Part shown: positions 41,354-53,085 of the stretch, piece by piece
Position numbering within the stretch: the stretch's first letter is position 1
Layout: the number at the start of each line of letters is the position of its first letter
Source of the DNA: Bufo bufo
Lineage: Eukaryota > Chordata > Amphibia > Anura > Bufonidae
DNA length: 64,000 nucleotides
Direction: 5' to 3'
Assembly (NCBI RefSeq): GCF_905171765.1
Contig: NC_053390.1
Location: 512,041,565-512,105,564, forward strand
The notes under the pieces: model-generated
What the model was told of the DNA's origin: nothing
What the model saw: only the letters and a program-made list of their open reading frames with translations
Database searches by the model: none
Translations under genes and position numbers: made by a program

Positions 41354-43490
41354 TTGAGTCTGAGTACCCTCCAGATGTCGACCGCTACCTTCTCATATGA
41401 TACTACAACAGCTGAAAATATTGTCTCCCAAGTAATAGTATCAAGCGATTTCCTGCATGTACCACACAGTGAATATCGCTCACGCGACTGGGAACGTGAA
41501 TCAAAGGAATTCCTATCTTCTGAACTCCATTGCATTACTCTCGCAGAATACTACAAAAATGGAAGGATCCCTCGAGGATTAAGGGTTCATCTACGTCCAA
41601 CCCTGTTTCCAACCGATAAGGAATACTGCAGCAAATTTGAAACCATCTTGAAATATTGCTCATTGGACATCATCCTGAGCATAGAAGTTCTTCAAAAAGC
41701 TATACAAGAATCCAAACACAGCTTATATCAACTATCTCTACTACTGAGTAGTCAGAATTGAAACAGAAAACCGAAAGAATTCTAGAGGAACATAAAAAAT
41801 ACCTTGAGAACATGAAACGCTCAATATTCATCTGCGATACAGAAGATTACCAACTCAATAGAGTATACCACTGGCCATGGCAGGACACAATGTCATCTAA
41901 TGGATATACACCCTATACAATCCCAATGTTTTTTTCCCCAAACGAGGCCACAGACCAAGAAGAAGACCCAACGCATTCGCCGCTGCATCCATCGATCAAA
42001 ACCTTACAAGTATACAGACACGATCATAGGTACGGACTTAGTCGTAAACATTTCCTCACGAACTCTAGCACCGGCTGAATCAAGTGTACTCTCAAAGGGA
42101 CTTTCTTTTTGCCCATACAGTTATTTGCGTTGCTTTACTCTTGAACAATAATTAAATAGGTTCTACAGGTCACTGAGTCTAAAGGCACATTTTTCACAGA
42201 ACACAACAACACCTCCAATCGTGACACAGTCCACTATTTTATCTATAGATTAGGTTGGACTTAAAAACAAAAGTCAATACATGCCCCCCAAGAACCACCA
42301 CGGAGTTGAGGCTTACATTAATCTGGTAGACAGAGATGTTAAAAATACTATACAGTCACTAAAAAGAGGGAATCTACATATTCCAATAAATCTTACAAGT
42401 GAGGAACATGTAGCATTAAAAACACTACAATCAGATAAGACAATTTTTGTCAAACCAGCTGACAAAGGAGGGGCCATAGTGGTCATGGACACTACAGCAT
42501 ACCTCAAAGAAGTATACAGACAACTTTCTGACAAAGTCCATACTAATACAACTTTTCAACTCAAGAATGACATCAGAGCCTTTCTGGATGAACATCTACT
42601 ATTAGGCACTATTGATAAAGAGACACATACTTTCCTTCTCAATGAGAATCCAATCATACCCGTTTTCTATATCTTACCAAAAATTCACAAAAACTTGACA
42701 CAGCCACCAGGATGACCCATTGTAGCCTCCACTGACTCCTTACTGTCCGCTCTCTCTATGTTCCTTGAAAAGATTCTCACCCCTTTGATTAAACAGATGT
42801 GTCTTGTGCGCCCTCCTATGCGAATCTTTTCCTGGGGCTGTGGGAGAGAGACATCTTCTTAACAGATCCAATAAAACACATCGAGAAAGTCCACATGTGG
42901 AGCCGATATTTAGATGATGTGCTCATGATCTGGCAGGGAAACACTGAGGACTTGCAAGAGTTCATGGCACTCCTCAATGAGAATAACGTAAACATTCATC
43001 TTACATATAAGATGGGGAGAACTAAGATGGATTTTTTTGGATGTGGCCTTGCATGTGGATAACGATGGCTTTATCTACACAGATTTATTTCGGAAGCCGA
43101 CCGATGTGAACAGTCTCCTCCGTGCCGACTCCTATCACCCGAGCAAATTATTAGATGGCATACCCGTTGGACAGTTCCTAAGATTGAAAAGAATCTGCTC
43201 CAGGGATGAAGATTTTGAAAAACGATCAGTTGATCTAACTAAGAGATTTAAAGACCGTGGATACAGTGATCGCTCGGTAAGAAAAGCGTATCTGCGAGCT
43301 AAACACTGCAAAAGAGTGAAACTGTTGGAATATCGTGGAAAACAGAAGAATGATAGCAAAATGGTGAGATTCATCACATTGTATAACTCTGGCCACGAGG
43401 AACTTACCTCCATACTTGGGAAACATTGGAACATACTACGGATGGATCATACCCTGCGGGATTATGTACCACACCATCCTTCTCTCATAG
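41354..43490 (+). pseudogene. PLE reverse transcriptase, N-terminal and RT domains, decayed
   Basis: Frames change at about 41758, 41900 and 42799-43037. Recognisable pieces in order: RIPRGLRVHLRPTLFP (N-terminal domain, near 41565); PAESSVLSKGLSFCP (near 42080); FVKPADKGGAIVVMD (near 42450); FYILPKIHK (near 42665); YANLFLGLWE (near 42820); RYLDDVLMIW, the catalytic YxDD motif (near 42905); then the thumb region to 43490. A TGA at 42714 and a deleted interval near 42760-42800 break it further. The order and motifs are typical of vertebrate PLE rather than LINE or LTR RT. Confidence 0.85.
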
Positions 43491-43495
43491 GCAGG

Positions 43496-44288
43496 TGATG
43501 ATAGAAATTGTTCGTGACGCCAGTGCCAATTAAACGGTGGCACGCCGTTTGCGGATAGCAGGAATAAATTGAGGAACACGTGGTATTAAAACAGAACTCC
43601 AACTTTAGTAGTTTTCATGCAGAGACAATATTGGAATCGCAGTTCCTTGGCATACAGTCGATTTTGCAATACGGTTGATGCAGGCAATTACAGATTTAGC
43701 AAGGTGATTACAGAGTGTCGAACACAGGACTTGCAGCACAGGAGCCTGCACTCTATTTCTGTCTGATCCTGGAATATAGCAATTCTTCACCAAGGCCCAA
43801 TAACCTAGTTCTGGCTTTATATCCTTGGCTATAGCTTTAGAAAGTACCTCCTCTGTTATTTTTAGTACCTCTTGCTTCTCTGCACTTTGCCTCTGTCTCT
43901 CTCGGCTTCCTCAGGCTCTTTAGCTAAGATATTCCTGTTTCTGCATATGGGAATTCAGGAGGGAATCTTCTCCTGGACAGCAGGCTTCAGGCCTGGACTT
44001 GTCTCTGACATTGTCTAATCTCCAACTGTAGCTTACAGACACTAGACTCCGTCTGCCTTCTACTTCCCTGACTGGGCCTTATATAAACTAGGGCTCCCTA
44101 GCTCCCTCTAATGACTAGAAGCTGGAATGACACCCCTAGCAGGCCTGTACATGCAAGTGTCATAGTAACAGGGAAACACATAGCATTGCATTACATGACA
44201 TTTTATAAAACTGACATATAACAACTTCTCCATAATTAGGAGGGACGACAGCACACCAAGTGACACTTTGGTAGTGACGGGTATTACA
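43496..44288 (-). mobile_element. Solo-LTR-like insertion (Gypsy type), minus orientation
   Basis: Read on the minus strand it starts TGTAATACCCGTCACTACC, has a TATATAAGG box near 44090 and ends about CGTCACGAACAATTTC...TCA. Size near 790 bp and TG...CA ends suit an LTR. No target duplication is visible, and about 80 codons of the PLE are missing across the insertion, so a deletion probably accompanied it. Confidence 0.55.
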
Positions 44289-44299
44289 GTTCCCGTACA

Positions 44300-44518
44300 C
44301 TACACAGTCCCCCGACATTTCAAGATCCATCACAATTGTGACGCCTCCCTGCTTAAGGTAAGAGGCATTGACAGGTTCTTGATAGGTGGGAGGGGAGGTA
44401 ACTGGAAAAAAGTCCTTGCTCAGAAGGAGATCAAATGGATTTTTGAGCTTAACACGGTTATACCATTTGGTCTGAATGAGGCTCTAAGCTTCTCGCCATT
44501 TTTGGGGTAGTCTAATAA
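44300..44518 (+). pseudogene. PLE C-terminal remainder (end of endonuclease region)
   Basis: Encodes TVPRHFKIHHNCDASLLKV, then RGGNWKKVLAQKEIKWIFEL and GLNEALSF, stopping at TAG near 44508. This matches the extreme C-terminus of PLE proteins, after the GIY-YIG domain. It is the continuation of the RT ORF at 41354-43490 beyond the LTR-like insertion. Confidence 0.75.
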
Positions 44519-45829
44519 TGTCTGTATTTTATTTCTTAGTGTACGAACTCCTCTGTAGGTCTAAGTGGTATGTATCTCTCTGACCTTTTTAATACACAGT
44601 TTTGTGTTTTTAATTTATTAATAACGTTTTTTTCTGCATTATTAGGCTATTTCGGGTCGCAATTTTCTGATGGCTGCACTTGATAGCATATGTATATAGC
44701 GAATAACAGTGTCCGTTGACAAACGAATAACAGGGTCCTCTGACGAATCGTGCATAATGAGAAGTATCAGCAGGGAAACCGCATAAATGGAGAGTACACA
44801 GCATCTCTGCAATCACAGAAAAATAATGGAAAGCATAAAGGTTCTCCTGTACCTAATGGATATATTCATTATCGGATCCCGCCTGAGTAGGGACATATAT
44901 GTACAGTGTACATTATAAATAGGGGTTACTTTTAATCATCAAACATGTCTGTATAAGATTTATTCACTTTTCACTCCTATCACGTCTATCACTAATTTAT
45001 TTTATCACTTTTCATCACATCTATTTTCACTTTTTTGGCACTTATCACTTCTTTTTTCCTTTCACTTTTTCACCAATCACTAATTATAAGTCATAAATGA
45101 ATATTAATTGTTCAGACCGATATTGTGTATACGGTCTGTGAATCTATACCTGTTTTGTATACTATATATTATTGTTTGATTCATGCACTTTATGCTATTT
45201 TTATATAAAGGTAATATTTATATAGGTGTGGTCCCACTGTAAAAGGTGTATATCTATGAATACAGGAATAACTTATGTCCAAATTAGAAGGCAGAGCACC
45301 GCCTGCGTTCCAGTGTGGAACGCAATATGCATTCATTCTGTTTATGTTCAAACTAGAAGGCGGAGTACCGCTTGCGTTCCAGTGTGGAACGCACTATGCA
45401 TCTATTGTGTTCATGTGACCTACTGCTATGTTGGGCCCGGATGTGGGAGGTGGCCGCTTCGGCCGGCTCTGGGGGTGATGCGTTCCACGGTGGACCGCAT
45501 ACCGGATATCCGGTTTTCGGATGCGGTCCTCTGTGGAGCGGTCCTCCCTGGCCTGTCCTCGCGGCCTCCTCTCACGCCCTGTCTATTGAGTAGGAGTACA
45601 TACAGGTCTCCTTTAAAGAATTTAGTGTGTTTATTGCCCAGCTTTAGCGGTGAAGTAGAAATGAGATAAGTGTCCGGACACTGATCGAACCGGAAGTGAT
45701 GTGATGCGTTCCACAGAGTGGAACGCATCGCACTTCCGGTTTTCGTCATCAGCTTTTGTTTGCAGCTCATGTGACCCCAATTTTGTTAATTTGCAGACTA
45801 TATATGAACAGTTGACACACACCATCAGT

Positions 45830-45867
45830 ATCCCTTGAGAAAGCGACCGCGAAACACGTGTTGGGAT
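45830..45867 (+). ncRNA. Hammerhead-ribozyme-like motif, second PLE terminal segment
   Basis: Helix I AUCCC / GGGAU pairs perfectly. Core UUGAGAAA, short helix II GCG-AC-CGC, then GAA and the self-complementary helix III ACACGUGU, followed by U17. Core positions 3 and 8 are U and A, again a complementary replacement of C3-G8. This is the best-formed of the motifs in the window. Confidence 0.65.
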
Positions 45868-46236
45868 CCAGGACTGCTTGGTCTGTATTTACTTGTATTG
45901 TATGTTTTTTTTCCCCCCATGTCATGTTTTAGTTTAAGCACTATGCACTTTATACATATTGACTGTGGGCTGTTACTGAGTACTACTCTGCACAGTTTGG
46001 GATTATTTATTACTATATTAATTATATCACAATACAACAGACCTGTAGAGATCATCCTGTGTGACTTAATGCTGCTTATATTATACGGATGTGTATGTTT
46101 TATACAAATGTATGTCCAATAAAGATTTTGTATTTCTATAATTTATGCTGTTCTGAGTCTAGTTTTGGGTTTATACGTTTTAGTTGGTCTAGGACAGCAA
46201 CAATACCGGGCGTTCATTCGCTTTGCGATTTGGGAT

Positions 46237-46369
46237 CATAGAAGAGGTGACGCGCGTTTCGGCACATGTAAGTGCCTTTATCAAAACAATGTGAGCAGCA
46301 GGATCTGCTGCTCACATTGTTTTGATAAAGGTATTTGCATGTGCCGAAACGCGCGTCACCTCTTCTATG
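46237..46369. repeat. Inverted repeat, 64-bp arms, 5-bp spacer
   Basis: Arms 46237-46300 and 46306-46369 around GGATC differ at three positions only, all transitions and all within the loop or helix II of the ribozyme-like motif. It looks like two PLE ends joined head to head. Confidence 0.85.
46322..46357 (+). ncRNA. Hammerhead-ribozyme-like motif in the 46.3-kb palindrome
   Basis: Core UUGAUAAA, helix II GGUAU-UUGCAU-GUGCC (G-U wobble pairs), GAA, self-complementary helix III ACGCGCGU, then C17. Helix I is not evident, so this half may be truncated. A mirror copy lies on the minus strand at 46249-46284 with GGCAC/GUGCC in helix II. Confidence 0.5.
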
Positions 46370-46545
46370 AGTGGCGAATAAACCTGATATAACTGCAGTA
46401 TACAGGAGTGCCGGTTCCTTTCTTTATTTAAGAATAGGACATGTTCTATTTTTTTCGGGATCGGAATTGCGGACCCAGAAGTCCGGTCCGCAATTCCATT
46501 CCGCAAAATGCGGAGCAGAATTGCGGACGTGTGAATGGTGCCTAA

Positions 46546-47375
46546 TACTAAGAATTCTTTTCGCCGGTCACAATTTCAACGAGTTAAACGCATAGTCAAT
46601 GATCCTGAACTCCGCCAGCAACGCATCAAAGAGATGTCTCAAAAATTTTAAGTAAGAGGTTACCCCACATCTCTCTTGACTAGAGAACAGTGTTCCCTTT
46701 CCAGTACCCCCACTACCCAGACAGTAAACAAAACAACTCCTCGACTACCACTAGTTATCACCTATCATCCGATTATTCCAAAGATCTGCTCCATTGTACA
46801 AAAACATTGGTCTCTTTTACAACAATCATACCCAGAAATCCAAGAATTCCAAAACCCAATTAGAATGTGCTATAAGAGACCACAAAACCTCAGAGACAGA
46901 TTGGTCAAAGCCGATATTGGTCCTCTTACACCTTCTTTCAAACAAACTACATTAGCACCTGCTAAAACTGGACCTTACCCACAATGCACAAATGTGATTA
47001 AAGGCAATCGCATAATCCACCCACTTTCAGGTAAAATTTATTACACCAAAGCCTTTTACACATGCATCACTTCGCATGTAGTTTATCTCATCTGATGCCC
47101 ATGCGGTCTCCGATGCCCAGAGTATACGAGACCGCATTTACAAGCATAATATACACTGCTGAAAAACAGAGTTACCTATTCCACATAATTTTATATCGGC
47201 TAAATATCAAATTAACCAACTTAGATTATACATTTTGGAACATGTTCTACCAGCAAGACGGGGGGGGGGGGCAATAAGATTACATGTTTAAAAGAACGTG
47301 AAGCATACTGGATTTCTGAGCTCAATATCCTTTCTTCCCAAGGACTCAATAGGGATTTAGATTTTTGTTTCACAT
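46546..47375 (+). pseudogene. Second PLE copy, RT C-terminus and GIY-YIG region, decayed
   Basis: Begins inside the thumb region (RSQFQRVKRIVNDPEL), continues HWSLLQQSYPEIQEF, RPQNLRDRLVKADIG, then FYTCITSHVVYLI-CPCG, the start of the GIY-YIG nuclease with its Cys pair. The expected YVG-type motif after CPCG is lost (reads LRCPEYTRPHL). It ends YWISELNILSSQGLN. TAA at 46649 and TGA at 47093 interrupt it. It differs from the 41.3-kb copy in sequence. About 700 bp of AT-rich 3' sequence follows to about 48.1 kb. Confidence 0.8.
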
Positions 47376-48490
47376 AGTAGAAAGCTACACATAGAACTAG
47401 ACATATGGTTAACTTCTTTTTATCTTTTTCACAGACTAAATAAAGTATTGCACAGACAGGTAATATAATTTTGACATTTCTTAATTAACCTTGAATACGC
47501 CACTACAATCAGTGGTCATAACAATTTACTAACTTACTTATTGTCTTGGTACTAAAAAATTATCTACATACTGCTTTAATTACCCTACAAGGGTCAAAAA
47601 ATGTGTCTAGTATTTTTTGTTATTACTCTTTTTTCGTTATTTTTGTCACTGTATTAATTTTTTTCATTTTTGTCATTTTGTCTATTTATGTAATTCTATT
47701 CTACGCTCTAATTTTGTTTGTTTCCCTTACCTATGTCTAGTAATTCATAATATCTAACTTCATTTTTTTGTACAATTTTATCTGTATATGTATAAAGAAG
47801 GGTATGTGAGATCCCCTCTTTCTACGCATTCTACATCGCAGCCTCCACAATTGGTTCCTCTATTTTGAAATCAGCACAGTGATTTGATCAATAGGGCACT
47901 CGCCAATACCTCGGCAAACACCCTCCTTCAGATGCGCACGCGCAGGCTGAACGTGACGTCAGATGTCTGCCTGGACGCTGCCAGTTCTAGTACATTCCTA
48001 GTATAGACCTACATCAGATGCCGTCCGCCTGGCATGTTTAAAAAGCGCAATATGTCCTTTAGCGCTTACACGCCATCCTCTATGCAATTTTCGGCAGCCT
48101 GACAACATGGTAAGTTTCCACTGACTACCAATGTACCTATTTATCTTCCCATGACACTACTGTTTTTTATATACCCGATTTAGAGGTGGCTATATTTCTT
48201 ATATTTCTCATAATGCCTTGATAGGATTTATATAGACGTACTTTAAATATATATTGCTTGCCACTTGCCTGTACCTTCTACTATATCCAATGATATGGAA
48301 TTTATAATTTAGTAAATTACAATTAAAGCTACATTGCTGTAATGTTAGTCCTGCATACAGGGAGATCCCAATATCCTGTTGAAGTAACATCATACATGCT
48401 GATAGCAAATTCAGCTGGTCCCAATATATGTTTAATATATGTTCAGTATATGTCTAATGTATGTTTAATGTATATCTATTGTGCTTTCAT
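47376..48490. other. AT-rich sequence after PLE copy 2
   Basis: Probably PLE 3' and terminal sequence (GC-rich 47920-48110, then AT-rich with repeated 'atatgtttaatatatg' near 48425). No gene seen. Confidence 0.4.
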
Positions 48491-48496
48491 TACATT

Positions 48497-49132
48497 ATAA
48501 TAACATTTGCAAAGACAGGTGCACTCTGCGGTCTTACTAAACCCTAAAACTGATGTTAAAATTGAGAGATTAGTCAACATGTCCTACGGTGTAGGACATG
48601 TCTGAGACTGAGCACCGCACCAAGGTTTCTCAAGTAGCTCGGGACCTAACACTCACCTACCTGTGCCATATGGGCAATAACAGGAGCCAGTGGGCGAATT
48701 ACAGGAGCATAAGGTCCCACTCATAGCCAACTCACCAGTTACCGCCAGCATGTAACCATGCTAGCAATGGGAGGAGGGAGGAGTCTGCGAGTCCCACTCA
48801 AGACTGGCTGATAAGGCCCAGGCCTCACAGGTGCACCTAAAGGTAGCCTGTAGATGGAAAGCAGGCACATTTAAATTGGAGTTTATACACCTTCAAGCAT
48901 CTCTATATACAAACCTACGCTCCTGTAATTCGCCCACTGGCTCCTGGTATTGCCCATATGGCACAGGTAGGTGAGTGTTAGGTCCCGAGCTATTTGAGAA
49001 ACCTTGGCGCGGTGCTCGGGCTCAGACATGTCCTCCACAGTAGTTAATCTACTGTTAATCTCTCAATTTTAACATCAGTATGAGGGTTTAGTAAGTCCGC
49101 AGAGTGTACCTGTCTTTGCAAATGTTATTATA
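48497..49132. mobile_element. 636-bp foldback element
   Basis: Ends ATAATAACATTTGCAAAGAC and the inverse. Long arms pair 'gagctcgggacctaacactc'-like text on the left with its inverse near 48960-48995, separated by about 200 bp of unpaired centre. No target duplication identified. Confidence 0.75.
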
Positions 49133-49369
49133 TTGTTATATTGGTTATCACATCCACATAATTGCTATCTTGTGTAAGATGTCTATTGTGGTACTTGTGT
49201 GTCCGCTGCGGGCATCCTCCACTGTATGCATTTTTGCTGGGGATTGCCATTAGCAACGGGCTACAAGTGCAGGATTTGCTCCCAAGCACTTCCTGCCTGT
49301 GTAACACCACGCCATTTTTTCTGTTGGTTTGTACTTTCATTACATTCCCAGCACTCTTCGCTATCATGG

Positions 49370-49503
49370 TTGCAATATACTGTTTAAAAGACCTCTGGGA
49401 AGACTATTCATCTATAAATAAGGACATATGCCGGTATCCGTATTTTGCAGTGCTGCAATTTGCGGACCGCAAAACAGCCAACGGTTGTGTGTATGAGCCC
49501 TGA
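49370..49503 (+). mobile_element. PLE terminal fragment joined to 'gcggaccgc' repeat fragment
   Basis: 49370-49432 matches 40978-41040 (CAATATACTGTTTAAAAGA, CATCTATAAATAAGGACATA). From 49433 it becomes part of the 'tgcggaccgcaaaac' repeat family. Confidence 0.65.
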
Positions 49504-49921
49504 AACAGCCTTCCATTCATTTCAATGGTAAGCGGCAATTGCCTTGTTTTCCAAGTGGATAAAAAAAGAAGCATGCCCTATCTTGGGGCAGAATCTGTGC
49601 TGAATCTCCCATTAAAATGAATGGGAAGCTTTAAAAACCGCTCCATGAAAGATTATGCATTTTTTGTTTTCCACACCAAAAACCTTGAGCTGAAAATGTA
49701 GCTTTGTATTGAAATGAAGATCTATTGGTTAAAAATGGGTCAAAAACCGCATGAAAAAAATGTGGATTCCACACAGATTTTTTTTCAGCGCATTTTCAAA
49801 ATCCATCGTGTGACTATGCCCTAAGAGAAAAACGCTTTGTTGCCTATAGCAACCAATCATCTTTTTTGTGTGAAGAGCAGAAAGGGACATGAAAGCTGAA
49901 CTTTGTTGCTATGGGCAACAT

Positions 49922-50813
49922 CAGGGCCGGCCTTTGGGGTGTGCGAGCTGTGCGGCCGCACAGGGCGCCATGGCAACAGGGGCGCCCGACGGCCGACACA
50001 GCTCACAGTCGGTCTCTTACAGCAGGCCGGCCCGAGATTGTGTGAGGCGAGCCTGGCGAGCTGAGCCGCTGCAGTTGCCAGGTCAGGTTCCGGAGCGTGG
50101 AGGAGGAGCTTAGGGGCGCAGGCACAGCGTCCAAGTGCTGCGCCTTCACAGAGAGCCGCGGAAGGATCCGCTCAATGTGTGAGGGCGGCGGCCGGTGCTC
50201 TGCAGACAGGGAGGGAGCAGAAGACTTCAAATAGTGAGTACCTGTTCTTATTGTTTTTTTTTTTTTTTTACCATATATCTTTCATTAAAAGGGGGCATGG
50301 TCTAATTAAGGGGGGCAGGGGACTGGATAAGGGTGACAGACACTGGGTATGATTAAGGGGGCAGGGGACTGGATAAGGGTGACCGACACTGGGTATGATT
50401 AAGGGGCAGGGGACTGGCTTTGGTTGACACTGGGTATGATTGAGGGGGGCAGGGGACTGGGTAAAGGTGACAGGGTATGATTAAGGGGGGCAGGAGACTG
50501 GCTATGGGTTTCTGTCACCCTTAATTTAAGCTGGGCAGGGTCTAATTGAGGGGGCAGGGGACTGGGTAAGGGTGACACTGGGTATGATTAAGGGGGGCAG
50601 GGGACTGGCTCTGGGTGACACTGGGTATGATTAAGGGGGGCAGGGGACTGGGCAAAGGTGACAGGGTATGATTAAGGGGGGCAGGAGACTGGCTATGGGT
50701 GACACTGGATAGGATTGTACTTGTTTGCACTTACACTTAAATTATCTGTAATAAAAGCGGACGACCACAAGATTAGCTCGCACAGGGCGCCTGAACACCT
50801 AAGGCCAGCCATG
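49922..50813. mobile_element. 892-bp hAT element with exact target duplication
   Basis: 8-bp duplication GGCAACAT (49914-49921 and 50814-50821). Ends CAGGGCCGGCCTT and AAGGCCAGCCATG. The left end matches the right end of the element at 51601-53561 in inverse, so both belong to one family. It contains a minisatellite at 50290-50720. It splits an older 'gttgctatgggcaac' foldback repeat. Confidence 0.9.
50290..50720. repeat. Minisatellite of about 40-45 bp units
   Basis: Units built from GATTAAGGGGGGCAGGGGAC, TGGCT and GGTGACACTGGGTAT, with irregular lengths. Entirely inside the hAT element. Confidence 0.85.
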
Positions 50814-52164
50814 GGCAACATTTCCCCCCATAGACCCCAGCCCAGTAACACCCCCCCCTCCCCCTCACACAGAACCCAGACCAGTTCCTAACCCCCTCCC
50901 TGGGTTATACTGACTCCAGACATATACACTGCTCAAAAAAATAAAGGGAACACAAAAATAAAACATCCTAGATCTGAGTTAATTAAATATTCTTCTGAAA
51001 TACTTTGTTCTTTACATAGTTGAATGTGCTGACAACAAAATCACACAAAAATTTAAAAATGGAAATCAAATTTTTCAACCCATGGAGGTCTGGATTTGGA
51101 GTCACACTCAAAATTAAAGTGGAAAAACACACTACAGGCTGATCCAACTTTGATGTAATGTCCTTAAAACAAGTCAAAATGAGGCTCAGTAGTGTGTGTG
51201 GCCTCCACGTGCCTGTATGTCCTCCCTACAACGCCTGTGCATGCTCCTGATGAGGTGGCGGACGGTCTCCTGAGGGATCTCCTCCCAGACCTGGACTAAA
51301 GCATCTGCCAACTCCTGGACAGTCTGTGGTGCCACGTGACGTTGATGGATAGAGCGAGACATGATGTCCAAGATGTGCTCAATTGGATTCAGGTCTGGGG
51401 AACGGGCGGGCCAGTCCATAGCATCAATGCCTTCGTCTTGCAGGAACTGCTGACACACTCCAGCCACATGAGGTCTAGCATTGTCTTGCATTAGGAGGAA
51501 CCCAGGGCCAACCGCACCAGCATATGGTCTCACAAGGGGTCTGAGGATCTCATCTCGGTACCTAATGGCAGTCAGGATACCTCTGGCGAGCACATGGAGG
51601 CAGGGCCGGCCTTAGGTGTTCAGGCGCCCTGTGCGAGCTAACCTTGTGGCGCCCCCCCCCCTCCAAAAAAAATAAATAAAAACACTGCTTGTTGCATAGG
51701 CTGGCTGACTATCCAACTAAGTAGTTACCAGCCCACACACCCCAAAGGCCGGTGTAATGTTATACTTCCCTACTTCGTGAGATTTCCCTACCCTCGTCAC
51801 TTCCGGTCGCACCGGACATGACGCGAGGAGGTGTGCAGCGCCGCGCAGGCGCACAACGACAGGTTAGGGAAATTTCACAGCAGAGTGCGCATGCGCCGGG
51901 AGCCTCGCCGGCGGTTAGGGTAGGGAAAAACTATGGGCCAGTGCGCAGGCGCGGTGATCAGATGGATGTTTTCAGCTGAACACCGGCCGACACTGCGCAT
52001 GCATCGGGAGCCTCACCAGCGGTTAGGGAAGGGAAAAATTACGTACGGGCCAGTGCTTTTTCCCTACCCTAACCGCTGGTGAGGCTCCCAGCGCATGCGC
52101 AGTGTCGGCCGGTGTCCAGCTGAGAACATCCATCCAATCACCACACCTGTGCACTGGCCCATAG

Positions 52165-52530
52165 TGCGCCCCCCCCAATACCCCAGTATAATAAACATTG
52201 GTGGCGCAGTGGACCCCCCCAATATAACAAACATTGGTGGCGCAGTGCGCCCCCCCAACACCCCAGTATGATAAACATTGGTGGCGCAGTGCGCCCCCCC
52301 CAACACCCCAGTATGATAAACATTGGTGGCGCAGTGCGCCCCCCCCAACATGATAAACATTCGTGGCGCAGTGCGCCCCCCCCAACACCCCAGTATGATA
52401 AACATTGGTGGCGCAGTGTGCCCCCCCCCCAACACCCCAGTATAATAAACATTGGTGGCGCAGTGGGCCCCCCCAACACCCCAGTATAATAAACATTGGT
52501 GGCGCAGTGCGCCCCCCCCCATATAATAAA
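52165..52530. repeat. Minisatellite, 'ccccagtataataaacattggtggcgcagtg' type
   Basis: Eight or so units of 40-46 bp separated by C runs. The inverted counterpart is at 52840-53085. Similar single units occur at 30650-31085. Confidence 0.88.
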
Positions 52531-52839
52531 CATTGGTGGTGCAGTGGGCAGTGCCAATGAGGGTTAAAAAAATAAATAAAAATTAACTCACCTCCTCCAA
52601 TTGATCGTTTCCTGTTCTTTCTTCATGACCTGTCAAAGGACCTGTGGTGACATCACTGTTCTCATCACATGATCCATCACCATGGTAATGGACCATGTGA
52701 TGAGCTCAGTGACGTCACCACAGGTCCTGAAGAAAGAACAGGAGACCGGCAGCTACGCGATCAGCTGGAGGAGGTGAGTTATTTTTTTAAATTATTTTTT
52801 AACCCTCATTGGCACTTCCCACTGTGCCACCAACGTTTC

Positions 52840-53085
52840 TTATACTGAGGTGTTGAGGGGGGGGGGCGCACTGTGCCACCAACGTTTCTTATACTGGGGT
52901 GTTGGGGGGGGGGCCGCACTGTGCCAACGTTTCTTATACTGGGGTGTTGGGGGGGGGGCCGCACTGTGCCACCAACGTTTCTTATACTGGGGTGTTGGGG
53001 GGGGGGGAGGGGGGCGCACTGTGCCACCAACGTTTCTTATACTGGGGTGTTGGGGGGGGGCGCACTGTGCCACCAACGTTTCTTA
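52840..53085. repeat. Inverted minisatellite array
   Basis: Five units of TGTGCCACCAACGTTTCTTA and ACTGGGGTGTTGG plus G run, the reverse of the units at 52165-52530. Together they make two arms of a foldback inside the hAT element. Confidence 0.88.

Larger units (their letters stand above)
40978..46140 (+). mobile_element. Penelope-like element (PLE) with terminal segments
   Basis: Left terminal segment 40978-41335 (with ribozyme-like motif), decayed RT ORF from 41354, C-terminal remainder 44300-44518, then 1.6 kb of 3' sequence ending in a second ribozyme-like motif at 45830-45867 and an AATAAAG near 46128. A solo-LTR-like insertion occupies 43496-44288. The right terminal segment differs from the left, so two PLE families may be joined here. 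Confidence 0.7.
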
